Origin: Bacteroidales bacterium
Lineage (GTDB): Bacteria; Bacteroidota; Bacteroidia; Bacteroidales; F082
Assembly (NCBI GenBank): GCA_017645275.1
Contig: JAGCPH010000011.1
Location: 60,308-124,307 of the forward strand
DNA: 64,000 nucleotides
Reading direction: 5' to 3'
Below, one piece after another: positions 1 through 8,110 of the stretch. Each line of letters begins with the position of its first letter. Within the stretch, counting starts at the first letter, position 1. A program made the translations under genes and the position numbers. Below the pieces are notes generated by a model. That model made no database searches, was not told the DNA's origin, and was given only the letters and a program-made list of their open reading frames with translations.

Positions 1-3000
1 GAGATGAAGGTTGCTGTCGTTAATTCAAACTATGTTGATTATGAGAATGTTGAGGTGGCTCCTTCAAAGGGTAACTTCAGCCGTAAGATCAATCCTGATG
101 ATGTTCCTTACACCTATGGTGAGATGTATTCACAGGATGCATTCTGGCCGGCAACACAGGCTACACTTGACGCTCCTTACATCATCAGAGACTTCCGCGG
201 CCAGAACATCGTGGTTCGTCCATTCGCTTACAACCCTGTGACAAAGACATTGCGTGTTTACACCAACATGACAATTGCCATGACCAAGGTCAGCGACAAC
301 GGTGAGAACCAGAAGGCTACCCGCAGAAGCAACACAATCAAAGTCAATCCGGAACAGAAGGCACAGTACGACCGTCGTTTCATCAACTTCGAAAATGCAC
401 AGTCAAGATATCCTTTTGTTGAGGATGACGGCGAGATGCTTATCATCTGCGCAGACCAGTTTATGGCCGGCATGCAGCCATTGGTTGATTGGAAGAACCA
501 GTCAGGCCGTCCAACAACATTGGTTAGCGTGACAACAGCAGGTGGCAACAACGACAACGCTATCAAGAGCTACATCACCAACATGTACAACGACACAAAC
601 CACAACCTCGTTTATGTGTTGTTCGTTGGCGACTATGAGCATATCACACCACATGCTTTGAGCGGTGAGCGTTCAGACAACTGGTTCGGCCAGGTTGAAG
701 GTTCAGACCACTATCCGGAGATCTTCGTCGGCCGTTTCTCAGTGCAGAACGACAATGATGTGGCAACACAGGTTGAAAGAACAATTTACTACGAGCGTGA
801 CCTTCAGGCCGATGTTACTTGGGGTGACAAAGGTATGGGTATCGGTTATTACGGCGCAGGTAGCGGTCACTATGGTGAAGACGACTATTATCACATTGAC
901 CTTATCCGCGACACTTTGTTGCACTATACTTACACACAGGTTACAGAGCATCACGGCGGTTCAGGTGGCGATGCTACACAGACAACTATCAGCGCTACCA
1001 TCAACGAAGGTATTGGTATCATCAACTACTGCAACCATGGTAGCTGGAGCGGCTGGGGCGTAGCAGACTACAGCGTCAGCAATGTCAATGCTTTGACAAA
1101 TGACTACATGCTTCCTATCGTTTGGTCGGTGGCTTGCAACGTGGGTCAGTTTGACTATAACACATGCTTCGGTGAAGCTTGGATGCGTGCAACCAATAAC
1201 GCATCAGGTGTTCCTACAGGAGCTATCGGCGGTATGTTCTCATGGGAGTCACAGCCTTGGGTTCCACCAATGTACGGTCAGGACGAGATGGTTGACATCT
1301 TGACAGGATGGCGCAGCGCCGACCAGTTCAACCACACCTTGGCAGGTGCCTCATTGAACGGTAACATGGATGTTATCGACAAGGGTAGCGATACCAAGTG
1401 CCACGACACATGGATTCTCTATGGCGACCCGTCATTGATGGTTCGTACAACCAACCCTACAGATATGGGCCTTTCAGCATCACCATCAGTGTTGATGCTC
1501 GGCATGACAGAACTCGAACTCACAGCTGATGCAGAATATGCTATCGCTTCATTGACAATGGACGGCGAAGTTATCGCAACAACTAAGATTATCAACGGTC
1601 AGGGTACAATGACATTCCCAGCTTTGACAACTCCAGGCGTAGCAAATCTCGTTGTTCTCGGTTACAACAAAGTGACATATGTGGGTCAGATGGAAATTGT
1701 TCCTGCAGAAGGCGCTTACATTACAGTTAACAGCTATGAGATGAATGTCCCTCAGGCTAACTATGGCGAGACTGTCGACATGTCACTCAATGTTAAGAAT
1801 GTCGGTGTTGAGATTGCAAACAACGTTACCGTTACACTTTCAACAGAAAGCGAATATATAGACATCACTTCAGCTGAAGGCACAATCGCCACAATCAATC
1901 CTGATCAGGTTTTGACAGTGGAAGGCTTCCAGTTTACAGTCGCAAACGATGTGCCAGACGGAACAAAAGAACAGATCGACGTCACTATCACTGACGGAAC
2001 AAATGTTTGGATGGGTAAAGTGTTTGTAGAGCTTCACGCACCAATACTTCAGATGGCAGGTCTTTTGGTTAATGACAATAACGTGGAATTCACATTCGCT
2101 AACGTTGGTACAGCTCCATTCTACGGCGCTACATTGAGCATTACAAGCTGCTCACCTGATTTGGTATTCAACCCAGAGACAGTGACTGTCAGTGAAGCTG
2201 TTGCTGGTGGTGAGTCAATCACATTGTCAGCAGATTACACTGTCGCTACAACAGTTGAGCCTGGTACAACATTCGAGGTGGCCTACACATTCAATACAGG
2301 ACTCTTCGAGATTCAGGACATCTTCGTGTTGAGCTATGGCGCTATCATGGAAGACTTTGAGTCAGGCGTTTGGGGTGCTGACTGGACACAGAGTTCACAA
2401 TATGCATGGAATATCACCAATGGCGGCACAAAAGGCACAAAGTGCGCTACATCATCTAACAACGGTGTACACAACTCAGAAGGCTACTGCGTGTTGACAG
2501 TCGAAGTGCTCGCAGCAGGTGATTTGACATTCATGTACAAAGTGTCATCAGAGAACAACTACGATAAACTTCACTTCTACATGGACAACCAGGAGAAGGG
2601 TACATGGTCAGGCACAGTTGACTGGACACAGTTTACACAGCCTGTGACAGCTGGTCAGCACACATTCAAGTGGAGCTACACCAAGGACAGCTCGGTGAGC
2701 AGCGGCGAAGACTGCGCATGGATCGACGACATCCTCTTCCCACCAACCAACGTCATCACATTCTTGGCTCCAGCTACAAACCTCGAGGCAACAGTTGACG
2801 GTGGCAATGTCAATCTCACATGGGATGCATCAGCTGATGCAGACAAGTACATTGTGAAACGTGACGGTGAGATTGTTGGAGAGACAGTCGCAACAACATT
2901 GAGCGATGTTCTTCCACAAGATGGCATTTACACATACGCAGTGTTTGCAGCAAAGAACGATGGTCAGATGTCAACACCTGTCACAGTGACTATCGAGGCT

Positions 3001-3240
3001 TCATTTGACGGAGTCATCGAGGCACAGGCAAGCATAGTTAAGGTATATCCAAATCCTGCTAACGATGTCTTGAATATTGTGACAACTGGTAACGTTGAAT
3101 ATCAGCTCATCAACAGCGTCGGTCAGGTGGTTATGAGCGGCAACGTTGATGGCAGCGCACGCATCAACGTGAGCGGTCTCAATAGCGGTGTTTACTTCTT
3201 GAAAGTCAACGCTGACATCCAGAAAGTCGTTATCAAATAA
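1..3240 (+). CDS. Gingipain-like C25 cysteine peptidase with T9SS sorting domain (5' partial)
   Basis: Secreted cysteine endopeptidase of family C25 (gingipain type), expected at the cell surface or outside. The frame is open to the first base of the window, so signal peptide and most of the propeptide lie upstream; alignment with the next gene shows the visible part begins inside the C25 propeptide. The catalytic His lies in NYCNHG (codon 1036-1038) and the nucleophile Cys in SVACNVG (1135-1137). After the peptidase come Ig/CARDB-like beta domains, a cleaved-adhesin-like jelly roll starting near DFESGVW (about 2350), an FN3-like domain (about 2770-3000) and a C-terminal type A sorting domain (YPNPANDVLNI ... 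GVYFLKV). The family and T9SS export are secure; substrate specificity is not visible. It is a tandem paralogue of the next gene. Confidence 0.9.
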   Translation, partial: EMKVAVVNSNYVDYENVEVAPSKGNFSRKINPDDVPYTYGEMYSQDAFWPATQATLDAPYIIRDFRGQNIVVRPFAYNPVTKTLRVYTNMTIAMTKVSDNGENQKATRRSNTIKVNPEQKAQYDRRFINFENAQSRYPFVEDDGEMLIICADQFMAGMQPLVDWKNQSGRPTTLVSVTTAGGNNDNAIKSYITNMYNDTNHNLVYVLFVGDYEHITPHALSGERSDNWFGQVEGSDHYPEIFVGRFSVQNDNDVATQVERTIYYERDLQADVTWGDKGMGIGYYGAGSGHYGEDDYYHIDLIRDTLLHYTYTQVTEHHGGSGGDATQTTISATINEGIGIINYCNHGSWSGWGVADYSVSNVNALTNDYMLPIVWSVACNVGQFDYNTCFGEAWMRATNNASGVPTGAIGGMFSWESQPWVPPMYGQDEMVDILTGWRSADQFNHTLAGASLNGNMDVIDKGSDTKCHDTWILYGDPSLMVRTTNPTDMGLSASPSVLMLGMTELELTADAEYAIASLTMDGEVIATTKIINGQGTMTFPALTTPGVANLVVLGYNKVTYVGQMEIVPAEGAYITVNSYEMNVPQANYGETVDMSLNVKNVGVEIANNVTVTLSTESEYIDITSAEGTIATINPDQVLTVEGFQFTVANDVPDGTKEQIDVTITDGTNVWMGKVFVELHAPILQMAGLLVNDNNVEFTFANVGTAPFYGATLSITSCSPDLVFNPETVTVSEAVAGGESITLSADYTVATTVEPGTTFEVAYTFNTGLFEIQDIFVLSYGAIMEDFESGVWGADWTQSSQYAWNITNGGTKGTKCATSSNNGVHNSEGYCVLTVEVLAAGDLTFMYKVSSENNYDKLHFYMDNQEKGTWSGTVDWTQFTQPVTAGQHTFKWSYTKDSSVSSGEDCAWIDDILFPPTNVITFLAPATNLEATVDGGNVNLTWDASADADKYIVKRDGEIVGETVATTLSDVLPQDGIYTYAVFAAKNDGQMSTPVTVTIEASFDGVIEAQASIVKVYPNPANDVLNIVTTGNVEYQLINSVGQVVMSGNVDGSARINVSGLNSGVYFLKVNADIQKVVIK

Positions 3241-3261
3241 CTGATTTTTTGAAAAAATATG

Positions 3262-3290
3262 AAGGACGTCGGTTGCGGCGTCCTTTTTTT
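3262..3290 (+). terminator. Rho-independent terminator after the first C25 gene
   Basis: AAGGACG and CGTCCTT flank a 10-nt loop and are followed by a T run. It sits 22 nt after the stop of the first peptidase gene and just before the promoter of the second, so the two paralogues are probably transcribed separately. Confidence 0.7.
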
Positions 3291-3293
3291 TAT

Positions 3294-3301
3294 TATCTTT
3301 G
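3294..3301 (+). promoter_or_regulatory. Bacteroidota -7 box of the second C25 gene
   Basis: TATCTTTG matches the phylum consensus TAnnTTTG. It ends 16 nt before the ATG at 3318, giving a very short 5' leader. Confidence 0.6.
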
Positions 3302-3317
3302 CAAAAAATTATGTACC

Positions 3318-6149
3318 ATGAAAAAACTATTAGTATTAGTTATTGGATTGATGTTCATGCAGTTAGCGTTTGCACAGGAATGGAACGCCCAACTCGTTTC
3401 ATCAACGGATAAAGAGATCGTGGTTGAACTCAATGTCAATGGATTCAACACAAACACAGTGACCACACCTAACGGTGACGCGGTCGTGATTACAAACAAA
3501 AAGATGATGCTTCTGGCACAGGCTGGCGAGCCTAACGTGCCGAGTGCAGTGATTCCTGCTGTGGTGGGTGACAATGCCCTAATGGCGGTGGAAGTCGTTG
3601 ATGCTCAGTATGTTGACTACCAGAATGTTGAGGTTGCACCTTCGAAAGGCGACTTCCCAAGAAGTATCGACCCAGAGGATGTGCCTTACACCTATGGTGC
3701 CATGTATCAGCAGGATGCGTTCTATCCTTCACAGATAGCACGTCTTGATGAGCCTTACATCCATCGTGACGTGAGAGGCCAGAATATGGTTGTGACACCT
3801 TATTTATATAACCCGGTGACGAAGACCTTGAGAGTTTACAACCATCTCGTTTTGAAGATGAAAAACGTGGGTGTCGACAGAAGAAATGTCTTCGAAAACC
3901 GCACAAAATCAGCCAATGTTGACCGTGAGTTCAACAAGATGTACCAGCGCAGATACATCAACTACGCTGAGTCGATGTCGAGATACACTTCTATAGCGGA
4001 AGACGGCGAGCTCCTCATCATCTGCCATGACGCTTTCATGACAGCTATGGAGCCTTTTGTGGAATGGAAGAAACAGATCGGCCGTCCTACCACAATGGTC
4101 GGAACATCTGTGGCAGGCAACAATGCAAATTCTATAAAAGCATATATTCAGAGTTACTATGCCGAGCATACTAACTTGACCGACATCTTGCTTGTGGGCG
4201 ATGTGGCACAGATTCCTGGCGTGTATATCTCGGCAGGTTCAGGCTGGAACAACTATTCTGGCTATGGCGACGCACAATATGGTCAGCTTGCTGGCAATGA
4301 TTACTACAACGAAGTCCTCGTGGGCCGTTTCTGCTGCGAGACAGAGGCACAGGTTACAAACCATGTCAACAAAGTGTTGAATTATGAGCGTGACTTGGAT
4401 GAGACAGCCACATGGCTCAGCGTCGGACAGGGCGTGAGCAAGAACGAAGGCGCAGGTAGCGGTCATAACGGTGGTGAGGCCGATTATGAGCATATCGACA
4501 ATATCAGAACTGACCTGTTGAACTACAACTACACCGAGGTGCACCGCGACTATCAGGGTGTTTCTGGTGTAACGTCGAATGCAAATATTGTCAGCCAGCA
4601 TATCAACAATGGTGTGAGCATCATCAACTACTGCAACCATGGCGACGTAACGTTATGGGGCGTATTCAGTTATAGTAACTCAAACGTCAACGCGTTGACC
4701 AACGACTACAAGCTTCCTTACATCATTTCGGTGGCTTGCCTTAACGGAAAATACGACCACAGCAGTCCTTGCTTCGCTGAGGCTTGGATGCGTGCAACCA
4801 ACAACGCTAACGGCAACCCGACAGGTGCTATCGGAGGAATGTTCTCATACATCGAACAGCCTTGGACGCCACCACAAGACGGTCAGGACGAGATGGTCGA
4901 CATCCTTGTGGAGTCGTACAGCAACAACATCCGTCACACCATGGGCGGCGTCTCTATCAACGGCAACATGAAGGTTTTGGATATGGGTCCTAACAACAAT
5001 GCCTACAAAGGTACCTATAACACATGGATCTTGTTTGGCGACCCGACGTTGACCTTGCGTAACGCCACACCAGCTGTAATGGATGTGACTGCAGCCTCAA
5101 CGATGAGAGGCGACGACACCAGCTTCGCAGTTATGGCTGCTGATGCAGAAGGCGCTTTGGCGACACTGACATTCCAGGGCGAGATATTAGGCTCGGCTGT
5201 TATTGAAAATGGCGCTGCCAACATCACATTCCCTGCACCAGGAACAACAGGCACTGCCACTCTGACAGTGTTTGGCTATAACAAGAAAACATATATCACA
5301 TCAGTGGAAATCACCGACGGACCTACACCGTCACCGTTGCTTGTTATCGCTGTCGCAACTCCTGAAGAGTTGACACTTGGTGAGACCACTACGTTGACAG
5401 CTAACGTCTCTGGCGGTACAGGCACTTACACCTATGAATGGACTCCGGCAGAGACAGTCACCGACCCGACTGCTGCTTCAACAACAGCTACTCCAACAGA
5501 AGTGGGAGAGATTATCTATGTAGTTACTGTTAGCGACGGCGAGCAGACAGCATCGGCCGATGTCACAGTGCTGGTGAACAATCCACAGCCGGTGGTGTGC
5601 CCAGGACCTGACAATTTTTCGGGAACAGATTATGTCGACGGTGACGAGATTGGTGCAAGATTATCATGGGATGCAGTCGACTATGAATACACCCTCGACA
5701 GATACGAGATTTACAGAAGCGACGACGGCATCTCGTTTGATATGGTACAACGTATCGTGAACACACCTTCGATAACACATTATGAGGTGATGGACCCTGT
5801 GAAGTCTGTCGGCATATATCCGTACCGAATCATCGCCTTTTATCAGAACAATTGCGAGTCGGATTATATCGAGATTGAGGTAGAAGTGACGGGCGACGAC
5901 AATGTTGGCGAGGCTTTGGCAGCCAACGTGGCGATGTATCCTAACCCGACATCAGGTATGGTGACAATCAAGGCTGAGGCTATGCGCCAGCTTACGATCG
6001 TCAACATGATGGGACAGGTTGTGATGACAAAATCTATTGACAATGATGAAGTTGTACTCGATATGAGCTTATTCAACAACGGAATGTACATGGTCAACAT
6101 CATCACTGACAACGGCAATGTCGTTAAGGTTTTGAATGTTTTAAGATAA
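3318..6149 (+). CDS. Gingipain-like C25 cysteine peptidase with T9SS sorting domain
   Basis: Full-length secreted C25 peptidase, 943 aa. I chose the ATG at 3318 because it begins a clean signal peptide (MKKLLVLVIGLMFMQLAFAQ) just after a promoter; an in-frame start at 3249 would lie upstream of the terminator. Order: signal peptide 1-20, C25 propeptide to about 190, peptidase with His441 in NYCNHG and Cys474 in SVACLNG, an Ig-like segment, a PKD-like domain (about 685-770), an FN3-like domain and a type A T9SS sorting domain (YPNPTSGMVTI to the end). It lacks the cleaved-adhesin-like domain of its upstream paralogue. Its stop TAA overlaps the next ATG by one base. The function as a surface or secreted protease is inferred from the family. 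Confidence 0.92.
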   Translation: MKKLLVLVIGLMFMQLAFAQEWNAQLVSSTDKEIVVELNVNGFNTNTVTTPNGDAVVITNKKMMLLAQAGEPNVPSAVIPAVVGDNALMAVEVVDAQYVDYQNVEVAPSKGDFPRSIDPEDVPYTYGAMYQQDAFYPSQIARLDEPYIHRDVRGQNMVVTPYLYNPVTKTLRVYNHLVLKMKNVGVDRRNVFENRTKSANVDREFNKMYQRRYINYAESMSRYTSIAEDGELLIICHDAFMTAMEPFVEWKKQIGRPTTMVGTSVAGNNANSIKAYIQSYYAEHTNLTDILLVGDVAQIPGVYISAGSGWNNYSGYGDAQYGQLAGNDYYNEVLVGRFCCETEAQVTNHVNKVLNYERDLDETATWLSVGQGVSKNEGAGSGHNGGEADYEHIDNIRTDLLNYNYTEVHRDYQGVSGVTSNANIVSQHINNGVSIINYCNHGDVTLWGVFSYSNSNVNALTNDYKLPYIISVACLNGKYDHSSPCFAEAWMRATNNANGNPTGAIGGMFSYIEQPWTPPQDGQDEMVDILVESYSNNIRHTMGGVSINGNMKVLDMGPNNNAYKGTYNTWILFGDPTLTLRNATPAVMDVTAASTMRGDDTSFAVMAADAEGALATLTFQGEILGSAVIENGAANITFPAPGTTGTATLTVFGYNKKTYITSVEITDGPTPSPLLVIAVATPEELTLGETTTLTANVSGGTGTYTYEWTPAETVTDPTAASTTATPTEVGEIIYVVTVSDGEQTASADVTVLVNNPQPVVCPGPDNFSGTDYVDGDEIGARLSWDAVDYEYTLDRYEIYRSDDGISFDMVQRIVNTPSITHYEVMDPVKSVGIYPYRIIAFYQNNCESDYIEIEVEVTGDDNVGEALAANVAMYPNPTSGMVTIKAEAMRQLTIVNMMGQVVMTKSIDNDEVVLDMSLFNNGMYMVNIITDNGNVVKVLNVLR

Positions 6150-7552
6150 TGGAAATCAAGTTTATAGGCGCAGCACGCGAAGTTACGGGCAGCAAGCATC
6201 TTATTGTCACCGACAAGGGCAAGAAGCTGCTGCTTGACTGCGGCATGTTTCAGGGTAAAGGCTTGGAGACCGATGCCATGAACCGCAATATCATGGTTGA
6301 TCCGAAAGAGATTGACTGCATCATCCTGACGCATGCACACATCGACCACTCGGGACTGATACCTTATTTCTATAAGCAGGGGTTCCGCGGCTCGGTGATA
6401 TGCACCCATGCCACCCGCGAGCTGTGCTCTATAATGCTTCCCGATAGCGGTTTTATTCAGGAAAACGATACCCATTGGTTTAACAAGAAACGCTCGCGTC
6501 AGGGCTTGAAGCCGGTGCAGCCAATCTACACCGAGAAAGATGCCCGCGACTGTATGGAGCTCTTCATCGCTACCGAGGCGAACCGTCGTTTTTACATTGA
6601 TAACAATATCAGTGTGAAGTTTTACAACACCGGTCACATGCTCGGAAGCGCCTGCGCAACCATCAGAGTCGACGAAAACGGACATATTACTCAGATAGGA
6701 TATACTGGCGACATAGGGCGTTACAACAGCTATCTGCTGAAATCGCCGAATGCTTTCCCTCAATGTGACTATGTCATCACGGAGAGTACCTACGGCGACA
6801 GACTGCATGAGGCAAGAGAAGGCGCTGAGGAGAAGCTGCTTGAGATCATCGAAGACACTTGTGTAAGGAAAAAAGGCAAGCTCATCATACCGTCGTTTGC
6901 CATCGGCAGGACGCAGGAGATTGTATATATCCTGAATAACTTTTACAACGCTAACAAGTTGCCTAAGATTCCGGTATATGTTGACAGTCCTTTGGCTGTC
7001 AATGCCACTGAGATCTTCAAGATGCATCTCGACCAGTTTAACAAAGACGTGGCTGAGGTGTTGCGTTACGACGACGACCCGTTCGGCTTCAACAGCCTGC
7101 ATTACATCACAGATGTGGCTAAGAGTAAGGCGTTGAACGAGTCAAAGGAGCCGTGCATCATCATATCAGCATCGGGCATGATGGAGGCCGGACGAGTGAA
7201 ACACCATCTGGCAAATAACATCGACAACCCGAAGAACTCGGTACTTTCGATAGGTTATTGTGCTCCGACGACCTTGGGTGCGCGTATCGTGGCAGGGGAG
7301 AAGGAAGTGTCAATCTTCGGCATGCCGCACAAGGTGAACGCAGACGTATACAGCATCGACACTTTCAGCGGTCACGGCGACTACAGCGAGATGGGCGAGT
7401 ACCTGAAATGCCAGAACCCCGACAAGGTGAAGAAGGTGTTTGTCGTTCACGGTGAGGCCAAGGTGCAGGAGAAATATGCCGATTATCTCAGGAAAAACAA
7501 TGGTTTCAAGGATATTGTGATACCGGAACCTGGAGAGAGCTTTATGATTTAG
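6149..7552 (+). CDS. Metallo-beta-lactamase/beta-CASP hydrolase (CPSF73/RNase J-related)
   Basis: 467-aa cytosolic MBL-fold protein with a beta-CASP domain, the architecture of RNA-processing nucleases such as CPSF73. The zinc motif THAHIDHSG lies near residue 62-70, with further metal ligands in NTGHMLGSA and YTGDIGRY. Later conserved motifs (PSFAIGRTQE, ISASGMMEAGR, FSGHGDYSEM) are the beta-CASP and C-terminal MBL elements. The likely reaction is phosphodiester hydrolysis of RNA; the substrate cannot be read from sequence. The start overlaps the stop of the C25 gene by one base (TAATG), which suggests translational coupling, although the functional link is not obvious. Confidence 0.88.
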   Translation: MEIKFIGAAREVTGSKHLIVTDKGKKLLLDCGMFQGKGLETDAMNRNIMVDPKEIDCIILTHAHIDHSGLIPYFYKQGFRGSVICTHATRELCSIMLPDSGFIQENDTHWFNKKRSRQGLKPVQPIYTEKDARDCMELFIATEANRRFYIDNNISVKFYNTGHMLGSACATIRVDENGHITQIGYTGDIGRYNSYLLKSPNAFPQCDYVITESTYGDRLHEAREGAEEKLLEIIEDTCVRKKGKLIIPSFAIGRTQEIVYILNNFYNANKLPKIPVYVDSPLAVNATEIFKMHLDQFNKDVAEVLRYDDDPFGFNSLHYITDVAKSKALNESKEPCIIISASGMMEAGRVKHHLANNIDNPKNSVLSIGYCAPTTLGARIVAGEKEVSIFGMPHKVNADVYSIDTFSGHGDYSEMGEYLKCQNPDKVKKVFVVHGEAKVQEKYADYLRKNNGFKDIVIPEPGESFMI

Positions 7553-7553
7553 G

Positions 7554-7616
7554 TGTTTACAATTTATCGTTTATTGAGTTTTAGGCTGAGGAACATTAAA
7601 CTGTAAACCGTAAACA
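7554..7616. repeat. Imperfect inverted repeat of GTTTAC-type arms
   Basis: Arms of about 19 nt, beginning GTTTACAATTTATCG on the left and, read in reverse complement, GTTTACGGTTTACAG on the right. The repeat fills the space between the MBL gene and the rnpB terminator/promoter. It looks like a short dispersed intergenic repeat; I see no second copy in this window. Confidence 0.45.
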
Positions 7617-7650
7617 AAAAAAATCTTGACGGCTGTCAAGATTTTTTTTG
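7617..7650. terminator. Terminator hairpin upstream of rnpB
   Basis: TCTTGAC-GGCT-GTCAAGA, flanked by A and T runs that extend the stem and could work on both strands. The left arm also supplies a TTG at 7626-7628, 22 nt upstream of the rnpB -7 box, so terminator and promoter appear to overlap. Confidence 0.7.
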
Positions 7651-7658
7651 TATTTTTG
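7651..7658 (+). promoter_or_regulatory. -7 box of rnpB
   Basis: TATTTTTG matches TAnnTTTG and ends 6 nt before the first base of the RNase P P1 helix (7665), the spacing expected for transcription starting at the RNA's 5' end. Confidence 0.65.
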
Positions 7659-7660
7659 CA

Positions 7661-8008
7661 GCCCGAAAGGCGATTGTCGCGGGCTGGCGTAAGTCAGCGT
7701 GAGGAAAGTCGGGACAGCACAGAGCACCATACTTCTTAACGGGAAGGCGTTGGAGACAACGACAGCAAGTGCCACAGAAAATTACCGCCCGCAAGGGTAA
7801 GGGTGAAAACGCGAGGTAAGAGCTCACGCATTGCCATGGTGACACGGCAATGAGGTAAACCTTATGGGCTGCAAGACCAAATATACCGGCGATTGAGGGT
7901 CGCTCGCCCGAGCCGGGAGGGTAGGTTGCTAAAGACAAGCGGCGACGCTTGCCTTAGAGAAATGACAATCATTCCGCAAGGAATACAGAATCCCGCTTAT
8001 GCCTTTCC
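7661..8008 (+). ncRNA. rnpB: RNase P RNA, bacterial class A
   Basis: Catalytic RNA that removes 5' leaders from pre-tRNAs. It is recognised from the conserved core GAGGAAAGTCGGGAC (7701-7715), the ACAGAAA segment near 7774, GAGGTAAGAGC near 7813, GGTAAACC near 7855, GGGTAGGTTGC near 7920 and the 3' ACAGAATCCCGCTTA. Terminal helices close as expected: P1 pairs GAAAGGC (7665-7671) with GCCTTTC (8001-8007), and P2 pairs GCGGG (7679-7683) with CCCGC (7992-7996). It has its own promoter and a strong terminator. The ends are estimated to within a few bases. Confidence 0.93.
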
Positions 8009-8010
8009 TT

Positions 8011-8050
8011 TTTTGCCTCTGGGTTTTTCGGAATCCAGAGGCAAAATTTT
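8011..8050 (+). terminator. Terminator of rnpB
   Basis: A perfect 12-bp stem, TTTTGCCTCTGG (8011-8022) with CCAGAGGCAAAA (8035-8046), a 12-nt loop and then T residues. It follows the RNase P RNA 3' end directly. Confidence 0.85.
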
Positions 8051-8060
8051 TACAATAAAA

Positions 8061-8093
8061 TTGTATTTTTCTCGTTTATTTTTCGTAAATTCG
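8061..8093 (+). promoter_or_regulatory. Putative promoter of the TPR gene
   Basis: TTG at 8061 and TAAATTCG at 8086-8093 (one mismatch to TAnnTTTG) are separated by 22 nt and lie 17 nt before the chosen ATG. Confidence 0.45.
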
Positions 8094-8110
8094 CAAAAAA
8101 TTTGGTCATT

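Noticed and set aside
5864-7102. 412-aa open frame on the minus strand
   Set aside because: It runs antisense to the C25 peptidase end and the MBL gene, both of which have clear conserved motifs. Its translation shows no recognisable family.
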